DNA of 24,235 nucleotides. Origin: UMGS1279 sp045577495. Lineage in GTDB: Bacteria > Bacillota > Clostridia > Oscillospirales > Acutalibacteraceae. The stretch spans positions 1 through 24,235 of the forward strand of contig JAZNIK010000010.1 of the NCBI GenBank assembly GCA_045577495.1. The letters are read 5' to 3'. Made by a program: the position numbers and the translations under genes. The notes beneath the pieces were generated by a model. That model did not search any database, had not been told where the DNA came from, and was given only the letters and a program-made list of their open reading frames with translations. Below, piece after piece: positions 1 through 6,476 of the stretch (positions are counted from its first letter, which is position 1; every line of letters starts with the position of its first letter).

Positions 1-223
1 GATATCCTTTTAATATTTCACCCAGAGCTGTTTGAGAGTTGCCGTCATGATATCCCCACGCGGTATCAAAATAATTTATGCCTTTTTTAAAAGCAAAAGC
101 AATCATATCGCGAGTTGCGTCTACATCTATTTTACTATAATGCTCACCCTTTAAAATGGGGAAACGCATACATCCCATTCCAAGAGCCGAAAGATTTTTG
201 TTTTTAAAATTTTTGTAAATCAT
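1..223 (-). CDS. aldo/keto reductase, N-terminal part (runs off the window)
   Basis: The gene starts at the ATG whose complement is at 221-223 and reads left off the window edge, so only about 74 N-terminal residues are seen. They contain GMGCMR near residues 15-20 and the family hallmark NYFDTAWGYHDG at 50-61. In aldo/keto reductases the Asp of FDTA (D53) and the Tyr that follows (Y58) belong to the catalytic tetrad, and the enzyme reduces aldehydes or ketones with NADPH. The HDGNSQTALGE continuation fits the family pattern YxxGxSE. A GGCGGTG ribosome binding site precedes the ATG by 5 bases. It is a cytoplasmic oxidoreductase next to another one (the SDR at 360-1160). The substrate cannot be inferred from this fragment. 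Confidence 0.85.
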   Translation of the reverse strand, partial: MIYKNFKNKNLSALGMGCMRFPILKGEHYSKIDVDATRDMIAFAFKKGINYFDTAWGYHDGNSQTALGEILKGY

Positions 224-301
224 GAAAACACCGCCATAATAATTTAAATATAAAAATAAATCAAACAACAAAAGCCCTACAAAAACACCGCTAATATAAT
301 A

Positions 302-334
302 TGTACCCCAAAAGTTAGACGCTTTTGGGGTGCA
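302..334. repeat. inverted repeat resembling an IS3-family terminal sequence
   Basis: Arms 305-314 (acccc-aaaag) and 322-331 are perfectly complementary around a 7-base loop, and 303-304/332-333 extend the pairing with a G-C and a wobble. There is no real T-tract on either side, so it is a poor terminator. The pattern of CCCCAAAAG, a GTTAGAC-like loop and CTTTTGGGG, starting at TGTA and ending at TGCA, resembles the outer ends of IS150-type IS3 elements as I remember them. It could be a solo end or relic, or simply a weak transcript-end hairpin for the SDR gene. Confidence 0.4.
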
Positions 335-359
335 TATAATAATAAAGTGCTTTTTTTAA

Positions 360-1160
360 TTACGGGCGAAGTCCCATTCCGCCTTCAAGGGTGATGGTTT
401 CGCCGTTCATATATTTAAAATCGGGTGATGCAATTTGAACGCAAACTCTACCAATTTCGGTTTCGGAATCGCCAAAATGCCCTACAGGAGGAGTTTTTAC
501 ATTTGCTTTAAACGCTTCGGGATAAGCTTTTTCAAAATTCTCTAACTGAGCCGTCCATGCAAGCGGACATATTATATTAGTGTTGATGCCATCCTTTGCC
601 CACTCGGTAGCGGCAACACGCGAAAGACCGCGAATTCCCTCTTTTGCTGCCGCATAAGCGCATTGTCCGTAATTACCAAACAAACCTGCGCCTGAAGCAA
701 AATTGATTATGCTACCCTGTGTTTCTTTTAAATACGGATAACAAGCCTTCATATAATGGAAAGTAGCATAAAGCCCCGAATATAAAGCTAAATCAAACTG
801 TTCAGTAGTATGGTCCTGAATAGTAACACCTGAAGCTGATGCCTGAGCATTGTTAATAAGCACATCTATTCTGCCAAATTCGGCCATGGTTGCCTCAACA
901 ACCGCCTTAGCTGTAGCATCATTATCCGCCCCAGCAGATATATCTGCAGAAAATATCAAAACCTTTATTCCATAAAGTTTTTCGAGTTCTTCCTTTGCTT
1001 TTTCAAGCTTAGCAAAATTTCTTCCTGTAATTACTAGATTTGCTCCCTCTTTAGCATATGCGGTAGCAATACCGTAACCAATAGAACCGCATCTTCCATC
1101 AGATAAAGTTGCAAATCCTGCTCCTGTGATAATAGCAGTTTTTCCTTTTAAAAATCCCAT
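360..1160 (-). CDS. SDR family oxidoreductase
   Basis: 266-residue NAD(P)-dependent short-chain dehydrogenase/reductase, cytoplasmic. The Rossmann cofactor motif is at residues 12-31 (TGAGF...GSIGYGIA) with an unusually long insert between the glycines. NNAQ at 103-106 replaces the common NNAG. The catalytic Ser is at 156 (NFASGAG), and Tyr169/Lys173 form YAAAK. The C-terminal GETITLEGGMG matches the usual SDR ending. AAGGGAG lies 7 bases before the ATG, and a TTGACT-17-TAAAAT promoter sits upstream. The gene stands alone between a terminator (1234-1282) and the aldo/keto reductase. The insert after TGAG and the NNAQ variant set it apart from FabG-type reductases. The substrate is unknown. 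Confidence 0.9.
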   Translation of the reverse strand: MGFLKGKTAIITGAGFATLSDGRCGSIGYGIATAYAKEGANLVITGRNFAKLEKAKEELEKLYGIKVLIFSADISAGADNDATAKAVVEATMAEFGRIDVLINNAQASASGVTIQDHTTEQFDLALYSGLYATFHYMKACYPYLKETQGSIINFASGAGLFGNYGQCAYAAAKEGIRGLSRVAATEWAKDGINTNIICPLAWTAQLENFEKAYPEAFKANVKTPPVGHFGDSETEIGRVCVQIASPDFKYMNGETITLEGGMGLRP

Positions 1161-1203
1161 AATTTTTCTCCCTTAATTATATAAAAAATCACATATCCTA
1201 ATT

Positions 1204-1232
1204 ATTTTAACAAAATTTTTTATTTTAGTCAA
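1204..1232 (-). promoter_or_regulatory. sigma-A promoter of the SDR gene
   Basis: Read on the minus strand: TTGACT (1227-1232), a 17-base spacer, then TAAAAT (1204-1209). The -10 box ends 43 bases before the start codon at 1160. Sequence match only. Confidence 0.75.
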
Positions 1233-1233
1233 G

Positions 1234-1282
1234 GAATAAAAAATATAACTGCCATCCGCTTATGCAGATAACAGTTATATTT
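1234..1282 (-). terminator. intrinsic terminator of the csoR unit
   Basis: On the minus strand, an 11-base arm at 1272-1282 pairs with 1241-1251. The inner ATCTGC/GCGGAT segment continues the stem through G-U pairs to an ATAA loop. A T6 run follows directly (TTTTTTATT). The wobble pairs form only on the minus-strand RNA, which fits termination after the small metal protein at 1313-1462. Confidence 0.85.
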
Positions 1283-1312
1283 ACGACAAAATCAAAGTGT
1301 TTATATGTGAAC

Positions 1313-1462
1313 TTACTTGTTCTCTAAATGTTTATTTGCCTCTTCTGCAGATATTTCTTTCATTGTTTCGCCACAGCATTTAATACCACAATTTTCACAA
1401 GTGCAGTCGATTAACACCTTAACCATTGCGCCGCATTTTTCGCAAATTACGATTTTATCCAT
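1313..1462 (-). CDS. desulforedoxin-like small metal-binding protein (49 aa)
   Basis: A 49-residue reading frame starting MDKIVICEKCG and ending HLENK. It has CEKC near the N terminus, a second CENC, and a CCGETMKE segment. A CxxC followed by a CCGxxM motif is the pattern of desulforedoxin and of the N-terminal domain of class I superoxide reductases, where four cysteines hold one iron. Here the extra C-T-C-E-N-C cysteines give seven in all, so it might bind zinc or copper instead. The start is set by an ideal GGGAGGTG 6 bases before the ATG. It lies 13 bases downstream of csoR and its ribosome binding site touches the csoR stop, so the two are surely cotranscribed and probably under CsoR control. 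The likely job is metal or redox handling; the assignment is by pattern only. Confidence 0.8.
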   Translation of the reverse strand: MDKIVICEKCGAMVKVLIDCTCENCGIKCCGETMKEISAEEANKHLENK

Positions 1463-1475
1463 ATTTTCACCTCCC

Positions 1476-1771
1476 TTATTGATTAAATCTTTTAAACAAA
1501 CTAATTAGTTCATCAATAGTATCTAACTCGCCATTTTCTAAATCTCTTGTTACACACATATACAAATGATTTTCTAAAATGTGAGTAGACAAACTTTTAA
1601 TAGAATTTTTAACAGCAGATAATTGAATTAAAACATCATTACAATATGCATCATTTTCAATCATTTTATTTATTCCGTTTATTTGTCCACTTATTCTATT
1701 CAGTCTATTGATAATTAGTTTTTTCTCGTCAAGGCTTCTTTTAGTTTTTTGTTGCAACAATTATTATCCAT
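1476..1771 (-). pseudogene. csoR: CsoR-type copper-sensing repressor, apparent 1-base frameshift near the start
   Basis: CsoR/FrmR (DUF156) all-helical repressor that releases DNA on binding Cu(I). The intact part is 1476-1760, beginning KTKRSLDEKK with GQINGI and AYCNDVL following. Counting from the TTG at 1760 it carries Cys40, His65 and Cys69, the same 25- and 4-residue spacing as the Cu(I) ligands C36/H61/C65 of mycobacterial CsoR. The best start is the ATG at 1771, 7 bases after GGAGG, giving MDNNCCNKK, a typical N terminus for this family. That frame is out of phase with the body by one base across a run of six A (1745-1750 on the plus strand reads T6); one extra A would join them into MDNNCCNKKTKRS. 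Options are a true frameshift, a sequencing error, transcript slippage, or use of the poorly placed TTG at 1760. Family assignment is firm; whether protein is made is not. Confidence 0.85.
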
Positions 1772-1789
1772 AATCAAACCTCCAAAAAT

Positions 1790-1819
1790 ATAATATACCC
1801 CACGGGGGTATTTTGTCAA
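1790..1819 (-). promoter_or_regulatory. csoR promoter
   Basis: On the minus strand: TTGACA at 1814-1819, then TATATT at 1792-1797 (16-base spacer) or TATTAT at 1790-1795 (18-base spacer). The spacer is filled almost entirely by the CsoR box. It drives csoR and the desulforedoxin-like gene. Confidence 0.8.
1795..1811. promoter_or_regulatory. CsoR operator
   Basis: ATACCCC-AC-GGGGGTAT, an almost perfect copy of the GC-rich pseudo-palindrome bound by copper-sensing CsoR proteins in Firmicutes. It occupies the -35/-10 spacer, so repressor binding would block RNA polymerase. A G-rich half-site (AGGGGGGTATAT, 1821-1832) lies just upstream of the -35 box and could hold a second repressor. Together they indicate copper-responsive autoregulation. 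Confidence 0.85.
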
Positions 1820-1872
1820 TAGGGGGGTATATTTAAAAGTAAGAGGTAAGAGATAAGAGCGAAGAAGTAATA

Positions 1873-1911
1873 AGTAAACTCCCGCCCACTTTATGTGAAC
1901 GGGAGTTTATC
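1873..1911 (-). terminator. hairpin after the TM2-like gene
   Basis: A perfect inverted repeat (AAACTCCCG/CGGGAGTTT, about 1876-1909) with a 15-base loop. The following minus-strand sequence is T-rich but interrupted (TTTACTTATTACTTC), so termination is likely but not certain. Confidence 0.55.
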
Positions 1912-1956
1912 TCTCTTGTAAGAAAAAACTAAGCGTAAACCGAGAATTTTTTATCC

Positions 1957-2184
1957 TTAATCCTTAGAATAACCAATATTCTTTTCTTTTGAAGGGTCAA
2001 AAGAAAGATTAGCAATTGAAGCAACTAAAGCATAAATACCAAAAGTCACTATCGTAAGGAAAAAGTATGCCGCTGTTCTACAAGTATATCCTACAGGCTT
2101 TAACTCAGTGTGGTTGATAATGATACTACCAATCCATCCCAAGAAAAATGTTAGCAAAAAGCGGACAAGATTTTTATTTTCCAT
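1957..2184 (-). CDS. small TM2-like membrane protein (75 aa)
   Basis: Small membrane protein starting MENKNLVRFLL. It has two hydrophobic segments: residues about 6-20 (FLLTFFLGWIGSIII), then INHTELKPVGY, then about 37-58 (TAAYFFLTIVTFGIYALVASI). It ends in a conserved-looking FDPSKEKNIGY tail. The FFLGWIG and ITFGIY patterns recall TM2-domain proteins, but it is shorter than the full domain. The start is the ATG at 2184, with AGGAG 9 bases upstream; an upstream in-frame TTG at 2205 would place that site inside the gene. It has its own promoter (2250-2278). The function is unknown. Confidence 0.75.
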   Translation of the reverse strand: MENKNLVRFLLTFFLGWIGSIIINHTELKPVGYTCRTAAYFFLTIVTFGIYALVASIANLSFDPSKEKNIGYSKD

Positions 2185-2249
2185 TTTTAGTTCTCCTTTC
2201 ACCAATAGTCAGCAAAAAACTGCTACAAATTTGTCTTTTCGACAATCCT

Positions 2250-2278
2250 ATTTTATACTACTTTATCCTACTTGTCAA
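2250..2278 (-). promoter_or_regulatory. promoter of the TM2-like gene
   Basis: On the minus strand: TTGACA (2273-2278), 17-base spacer, TAAAAT (2250-2255), about 65 bases before the start codon. It partly overlaps the upstream region of the divergent gene at 2322. Confidence 0.75.
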
Positions 2279-2321
2279 TATTTTTTAGTATTTTATCTTA
2301 TAATACTTTTGAGGTGATATT

Positions 2322-2474
2322 ATGAAGCCCTTAAAAGAAAAGATTAGTATAACTATTGACAATGATATTTTAGTAAAATTAAAAGAAAAAGCCGAATATG
2401 ATGACCGTTCACTATCGCAATATATTAACATCGTTTTAAAACAACATATAAAAAATACAGAAAACAAAAATTAA
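2322..2474 (+). CDS. ribbon-helix-helix (Arc/CopG-like) DNA-binding protein, 50 aa
   Basis: Complete 50-residue reading frame beginning MKPLKEKISITIDNDIL and ending NTENKN. The polar/hydrophobic alternation of KISITID, then a helix (ILVKLKEKAEYDDRS), then SLSQYINIVLKQHI is the ribbon-helix-helix pattern of Arc/CopG-type repressors and antitoxins, which bind DNA as dimers through the beta strand. GAGGTG sits 6 bases before the ATG and a TATAAT is at 2299-2304. A strong terminator follows immediately, so it is a single-gene unit. No toxin partner is adjacent on the same strand. A solo transcription regulator is more likely than half of a toxin-antitoxin pair. Confidence 0.8.
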   Translation: MKPLKEKISITIDNDILVKLKEKAEYDDRSLSQYINIVLKQHIKNTENKN

Positions 2475-2500
2475 AACCGTGAAATTCACGGTTTTTTTAC
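2473..2500 (+). terminator. bidirectional intrinsic terminator
   Basis: AAACCGTGAA/TTCACGGTTT hairpin followed by T7 on the plus strand, right after the stop codon at 2474. On the minus strand the same stem is followed by TTTTAATTTTT, so it can also end the zinc-ribbon gene transcript. Confidence 0.9.
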
Positions 2501-2531
2501 TATCTGATATAAAACGAATCTTGACAAAATT

Positions 2532-2726
2532 CTAGATTTTTTTAATAAACACACTACAGCCCTTGCAGTAATGTATATTTTTGATTTTTGCCACCTCAGA
2601 CCATTTAAGTTTATCCGAAATTCTCACTTTTTTCTTATCAACTAATGATACCCATTTTAAAATTAAAGGTGAATTAAAAGGTACGTATCCCTGTTCCATT
2701 TCTTTTTGACAATAAGGGCATTTCAT
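2532..2726 (-). CDS. small zinc-ribbon protein, DUF6487-like (64 aa)
   Basis: 64 residues with paired CxxC knuckles at C3/C6 (MKCPYCQKEM) and C54/C57 (HYCKGCS), enough to hold one zinc ion. The N-terminal KCPYCQKEMEQGYV and the central basic stretch match my memory of DUF6487-type proteins, which are common in Clostridia and lack a known function. AAGGAG lies 7 bases before the ATG, and a good promoter lies at 2747-2775. It is a lone gene converging on the ribbon-helix-helix gene. Confidence 0.75.
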   Translation of the reverse strand: MKCPYCQKEMEQGYVPFNSPLILKWVSLVDKKKVRISDKLKWSEVAKIKNIHYCKGCSVFIKKI

Positions 2727-2746
2727 AAAATCAACTCCTTGCGTCT

Positions 2747-2775
2747 AGTATAACATAAAAGCAGGCATAAATCAA
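2747..2775 (-). promoter_or_regulatory. promoter of the zinc-ribbon gene
   Basis: TTGATT (2770-2775), 17-base spacer, TATACT (2747-2752) on the minus strand, some 20 bases before the start codon at 2726. Confidence 0.75.
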
Positions 2776-2914
2776 CGGCATAACCATTGTGTATTATCAA
2801 GCCAACAGAGAACCACGCTAAAAAGTGATGATATACAATTTTAAAGGAATTATAATATACCGAGTTTGTAGGCTTGAATGAAAAAATGCTAAATAAAATT
2901 ATTAAATTTCGCTC

Positions 2915-2943
2915 TTGAAAATTGTCATAAAATGTCATAAAAT
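2915..2943 (+). promoter_or_regulatory. promoter of the polysaccharide deacetylase gene
   Basis: TTGAAA (2915-2920), 17-base spacer, TAAAAT (2938-2943), ending 22 bases before the ATG at 2966. A direct repeat of TGTCATAAAAT lies within it (2923-2943). Confidence 0.65.
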
Positions 2944-2965
2944 ATATATACTTGGAGGTGGTTTA

Positions 2966-4096
2966 ATGCGTAAAGTTTTATTGGTGCTTTGTGTGTTTGC
3001 TATTATGATTACACTATCGGCATGCGAAGATAACCAAAAAGCAAGTCTTGGAATTTCAAGTGATACTATAAGTGAGATATCAAGCACAAAATTAGAGAGT
3101 TCGTCTAAGGAGCAAACACCCACATCAACCAGTTCCAAATTGGCATCTAGTTCTAGCGAAAATGCAACAACAAGCACTATCACTAGTTCTAAACCACAAA
3201 AAAATTCTAGTAGCAAAAAGGTAATATCATCCTCAAGCAAACCAAATAAGCTAACTAAAACAAGTTCAACTTCAAGCAATACTAACAAAACCAATTCAAC
3301 TTCTAGTAAATCAAAAACAAAGATCAAAAAAACCTACATAGATAAATTAAATTACACCGTAACCGACCCCAAAAACAAAAAAGGTCTATCTGATAAAAAA
3401 TATGGTTTTTCTTTTGGTGTTGCAGAAAACGGACAACCCCATCCTCAATCAATAGCCAATCAAAAGAAATTTGATAGTTTTAAAAACGTAGATGCTCTGG
3501 CGCTTGATACAAAAACTGATGAGAAGGTTATGTATTTAACCTTTGATAATGGTTATGAATATAAGAACCTAACTGCAGATATTCTTGATACCCTAAAACT
3601 AAAAAAAGTTAAAGCCACATTTTTTATTACTTTAAGCTATGCAAAAAACAACAATGCCCTAGTTAAAAGGATGATTGATGAGGGTCACATTGTAGGAAAT
3701 CACAGTGCAAATCACCCCTCCTTCCCTGCCCTAACACGAAAACAAATGGCGGAAGAAATCGCAGAGCTTGATTACTATTTAAGAACAAACTTTTCATACA
3801 CAAGCCCTTATTTTAGATTCCCGGCGGGAGAATATTCTGAAAACGCATTAGAACTTGTTACCTCACTTGGTTATAAATCTGTTTTTTGGTCGGTTGCTTA
3901 TTCCGATTGGGATACATCAAAACAAAAAGGCACAGATTATGCCTATTCAACCGTAACCTCGCGTTTTCATTCAGGTGCTGTTATTTTACTTCACGCTGTA
4001 TCCAAAGATAACACAAAGGCTCTCGGCAAAATTATAGACAAAGCTAAAAAAGAGGGTTATACTTTTAACACCCTTGACGAATACTTTGAGAGTTAA
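2966..4096 (+). CDS. lipoprotein polysaccharide deacetylase, PdaA-like
   Basis: 376 residues starting at the ATG preceded by GGAGGTGG. Residues 1-19 are a lipoprotein signal with lipobox LSAC (Cys20). A Ser/Thr/Lys/Asn-rich tether of about 100 residues follows, reaching into the wall. The NodB domain begins near 185: TFDNGYE at 192-198 (catalytic Asp and metal-binding Asp region), metal-binding HSANH at 246-250, FRFPAGEYS at 283-291, and LLHAVS at 341-346. TFDNGYE instead of the usual TFDDG, and the FWSVAYSDWD...KG stretch, are typical of PdaA, which deacetylates N-acetylmuramic acid on the way to muramic delta-lactam of the spore cortex. A general peptidoglycan deacetylase is also possible. 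RFPAGE replaces the RPPRG found in PdaA. It is a single-gene unit with its own promoter and terminator. Confidence 0.9.
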   Translation: MRKVLLVLCVFAIMITLSACEDNQKASLGISSDTISEISSTKLESSSKEQTPTSTSSKLASSSSENATTSTITSSKPQKNSSSKKVISSSSKPNKLTKTSSTSSNTNKTNSTSSKSKTKIKKTYIDKLNYTVTDPKNKKGLSDKKYGFSFGVAENGQPHPQSIANQKKFDSFKNVDALALDTKTDEKVMYLTFDNGYEYKNLTADILDTLKLKKVKATFFITLSYAKNNNALVKRMIDEGHIVGNHSANHPSFPALTRKQMAEEIAELDYYLRTNFSYTSPYFRFPAGEYSENALELVTSLGYKSVFWSVAYSDWDTSKQKGTDYAYSTVTSRFHSGAVILLHAVSKDNTKALGKIIDKAKKEGYTFNTLDEYFES

Positions 4097-4111
4097 ATAT
4101 TATATAACGAA

Positions 4112-4147
4112 AGCACGGCAGTTCAAATCACCGCCGTGCTATTTTTA
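4112..4147. terminator. bidirectional intrinsic terminator
   Basis: AGCACGGC (4112-4119) pairs with GCCGTGCT (4133-4140), followed by ATTTTTATTT on the plus strand. It sits between the convergent deacetylase and PqqD-like genes and probably serves both. Confidence 0.85.
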
Positions 4148-4498
4148 TTTCTTAATCCACATTATAAATCCATAGCTTTCAAGAATTTGAAAGTATTTTG
4201 CTAGTCTTTCATAAAGAGGATGCGCTTTTTCGCCAAATTGCTCATCAACCTCTTTGCCAATATCAATAAGTGATTTTTCACCATCAATAATCGGCCAAAC
4301 AAAACTGCCGTTTTCATCCAAATGGACATAGCTAATTTTTGGCCTTTTAAACAGCTTTTGAGCAATTTTATTGAATACACCCTTATTCTCTATTTCAAGA
4401 GTAACAATACCTTTATCGTCTTTGTTCCAAGCAATTTGCTCATTCCTTTTTGGAACACGCTCTAAAAAGTTTTGAGGAATTATATTCTTCTTTTTCAT
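4145..4498 (-). CDS. PqqD-family peptide-chaperone-like protein
   Basis: 117-residue cytoplasmic protein with the PqqD fold signature: GIVTLEIENKGVFNKIAQKLF, HLDENGSFVWPIIDGEKSLIDIGKEV, then a helical C terminus (LYERLAKYFQILESYGFI). PqqD proteins bind substrate peptides for radical-SAM maturases (RiPP recognition element). Here no radical-SAM enzyme or precursor peptide is next to it. Its ATG overlaps the OPT transporter stop as ATGA (4495-4498), so the two are translationally coupled. A role linked to the imported oligopeptides is an inference from this coupling. Confidence 0.8.
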   Translation of the reverse strand: MKKKNIIPQNFLERVPKRNEQIAWNKDDKGIVTLEIENKGVFNKIAQKLFKRPKISYVHLDENGSFVWPIIDGEKSLIDIGKEVDEQFGEKAHPLYERLAKYFQILESYGFIMWIKK

Positions 4499-6435
4499 AC
4501 CTTTTTATCACGCTTTTTCCAAAGAGAAAATTTTAAAACAGTAAAGATTATAATTGCAAAAAGAACAACGCTACCAATGTTTGATACTGCAGCAGGGATG
4601 CCTAGTTTTGCAGAAAGGTCAATGGCCTTATCCACACCAAACACTGCAATGGCCTTATCCACACCAAACACTGCAAGCAGGGCAAGCAAAATGCCTACCA
4701 AGCCCTCACCTGCAATCATACCGGAGCAGAATAAAATACCATCGTTAACGATTGCTTTTTTCTCCTCCTCGTTACGTCTGAGTTTATCCATAACAAGACG
4801 AATAATACCGCCAACCATAATACAAGCATTAAGTTGAACCGGCAAATAAATACCAATAGCAAACGGCAAAACAGGGATGCCAATAAGTTCAATAACAACG
4901 GCGATAAACACACCGATTATAACAAGTCCCCAAGGCAAGTTGCCGCCCATAACACCCTCAACAATAAGTTTCATAAGGGTTGCTTGTGGTGCACCAAGTT
5001 GGTCAGAACCAAATCCCCAAGCGCTATCTAGCAAGTAGAGTGTGCCGCCGATTGCGAGTGCTGCAGCAACAACACCCAAAACCTCACCAATTTGTTGTTT
5101 TTTAGGTGTTGCACCTAAAAGGAAACCTGTTTTAAGGTCTTGTGAAGTATCACCTGCAATAGCAGAAACAATACAAATAATAGAGCCAATTGCAATAGCA
5201 CTGCTCATACCGGCAATACCCGAACTACCTGTAACCTTTAAAATTACGGTTGCGATTAACAGGGTTGCAATAGCCATACCCGATACAGGGTTATTACTGC
5301 TACCTACTAAACCAACCATACGAGAAGATACAGTAGCAAAGAAGAATCCAAACACAACGATAATAATAGCGCCGATTAAGGATACAGGAATTGCAGGAAT
5401 AAGCCAAACCAATAAAGTTAAAATAGCAATAGCGCCAATAACAACCTTAAGGCTCATATCCTTCTCGGTACGAGCATCACCTGCACTGCCTGCGCCAACG
5501 ATACTTTTCATTGCTCCACTAAAGGTTTTGATGATAAGTGGAAGTGATTTTACAAGGCTTATAATACCACCTGCCGCCAAAGCGCCTGCACCGATATATC
5601 TGATATAGGAGCTCCAAATAGCAGATGCACCGCCCGCCTCATACATTGCGCCGATTGTATCACTACCGGGGTATAAAATTGCCTCACCGCCGAAAAGTAC
5701 AATCAAAGGAATTATAACGAGCCAGCTTAACACACCGCCCGAGAACATATAGGAAGAAATTCTAGGGCCGCAAATGTAACCAACGCTCATAACTGCGGGG
5801 TAAATTTGGGTTCCAATTTCACCGGCAAAGCCTTTAACTCTTGCCGAAACCTCGCCCGGAACAACCTTTAAGCCATCAATTATGAATTTAAAGAGTGCCG
5901 CAAAGCCCATACCCGCAAAAACAGTTGAAGCGTTTGCGCCGCCCTTTTCACCCGCAAGTAAAACCTCTGCGCAGGCAGTTCCCTCGGGGTATGGCAAAAC
6001 GCCATGCTCTTTAACAATCAGGGCGTTTCTAAGTGGAACCATAAAGAATACACCCAAAAGACCACCGATAAGAGCTATAAGGGTAATGCTAATAATATCA
6101 GGCTTGTCCATCTTGCCCTCTGCCGCCCACAAGAACAAGGCAGGCAAGGTGAAAATAGCGCCTGCCGCCAAGGATTCACCAGCCGAGCCAATAGTTTGAA
6201 CTACGTTACTTTCCAGTATTGAGTTTTTACGCATAATGATACGTATAACACCCATTGATATAACTGCTGCCGGAATAGATGCCGAAACAGTCATACCTAC
6301 TCTAAGGCCTAAATAGGCGTTTGCTGCGCCAAATACAACGGCAAGAATTATACCCATAATTATAGAGGTTACGGTTAACTCTGGGGTAACTTTATCTGCC
6401 GGAATATATGGCTTAAATTTGTTATTATTTTCCAT
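4495..6435 (-). CDS. OPT family oligopeptide transporter
   Basis: 646-residue polytopic membrane protein with about 15 hydrophobic segments. It begins with a short polar tail (PYIPADKVTPELT), then GIILAVVFGAANAYLGLRVG, SASIPAAVISM and VVQTIGSAGESLAAGAIFTLPALF, the N-terminal signature of the bacterial OPT family (YgiY/TIGR00733 type). These are ion-driven symporters of oligopeptides or metal chelates. GGAG lies 5 bases before the ATG, and the promoter is at 6477-6505, just after pepD. Residues 588-605 hold a perfect duplication of nine residues (AVFGVDKAI twice) caused by a 27-bp tandem repeat at 4620-4673. It lies in the loop or helix before the last membrane segment and keeps the frame. Confidence 0.9.
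   Translation of the reverse strand: MENNNKFKPYIPADKVTPELTVTSIIMGIILAVVFGAANAYLGLRVGMTVSASIPAAVISMGVIRIIMRKNSILESNVVQTIGSAGESLAAGAIFTLPALFLWAAEGKMDKPDIISITLIALIGGLLGVFFMVPLRNALIVKEHGVLPYPEGTACAEVLLAGEKGGANASTVFAGMGFAALFKFIIDGLKVVPGEVSARVKGFAGEIGTQIYPAVMSVGYICGPRISSYMFSGGVLSWLVIIPLIVLFGGEAILYPGSDTIGAMYEAGGASAIWSSYIRYIGAGALAAGGIISLVKSLPLIIKTFSGAMKSIVGAGSAGDARTEKDMSLKVVIGAIAILTLLVWLIPAIPVSLIGAIIIVVFGFFFATVSSRMVGLVGSSNNPVSGMAIATLLIATVILKVTGSSGIAGMSSAIAIGSIICIVSAIAGDTSQDLKTGFLLGATPKKQQIGEVLGVVAAALAIGGTLYLLDSAWGFGSDQLGAPQATLMKLIVEGVMGGNLPWGLVIIGVFIAVVIELIGIPVLPFAIGIYLPVQLNACIMVGGIIRLVMDKLRRNEEEKKAIVNDGILFCSGMIAGEGLVGILLALLAVFGVDKAIAVFGVDKAIDLSAKLGIPAAVSNIGSVVLFAIIIFTVLKFSLWKKRDKKV
4620..4673 (-). 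repeat. 27-bp perfect tandem duplication inside the OPT gene
   Basis: The units 4620-4646 and 4647-4673 are identical base for base. The repeat adds nine residues (AVFGVDKAI) without disturbing the reading frame. Two identical copies with no silent differences suggest a recent slippage or duplication event, or an assembly artefact. Confidence 0.95.
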
Positions 6436-6476
6436 AATTACTCCGTTCCGTCTTTAAAAGACAATGTAGTCAAAAC

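Noticed and set aside
236..264. sigma-A promoter for the aldo/keto reductase (TTGATT-17-TATTAT)
   Set aside because: The boxes match, but the transcript would start at or inside the ribosome binding site, leaving no leader. It may be chance in AT-rich DNA.
2322..2726. toxin-antitoxin pair of the ribbon-helix-helix gene with the zinc-ribbon gene
   Set aside because: The genes converge, each has its own promoter, and a terminator lies between them. The zinc-ribbon protein does not resemble a toxin.
2723..2938. 71-codon open frame on the minus strand upstream of the zinc-ribbon gene
   Set aside because: No ribosome binding site or recognisable motif. The promoter of the zinc-ribbon gene lies within it.
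2935..3327. 130-codon open frame on the minus strand inside the deacetylase gene
   Set aside because: It is the complement of the Ser/Thr tether, giving Leu/Val/Glu repeats, with no start signal.
5042..5608. 188-codon open frame on the plus strand inside the OPT gene
   Set aside because: It is antisense to a clear transporter gene, has no ribosome binding site, and its Ala/Pro/Ile-rich composition is what the reverse of a membrane-protein gene gives.
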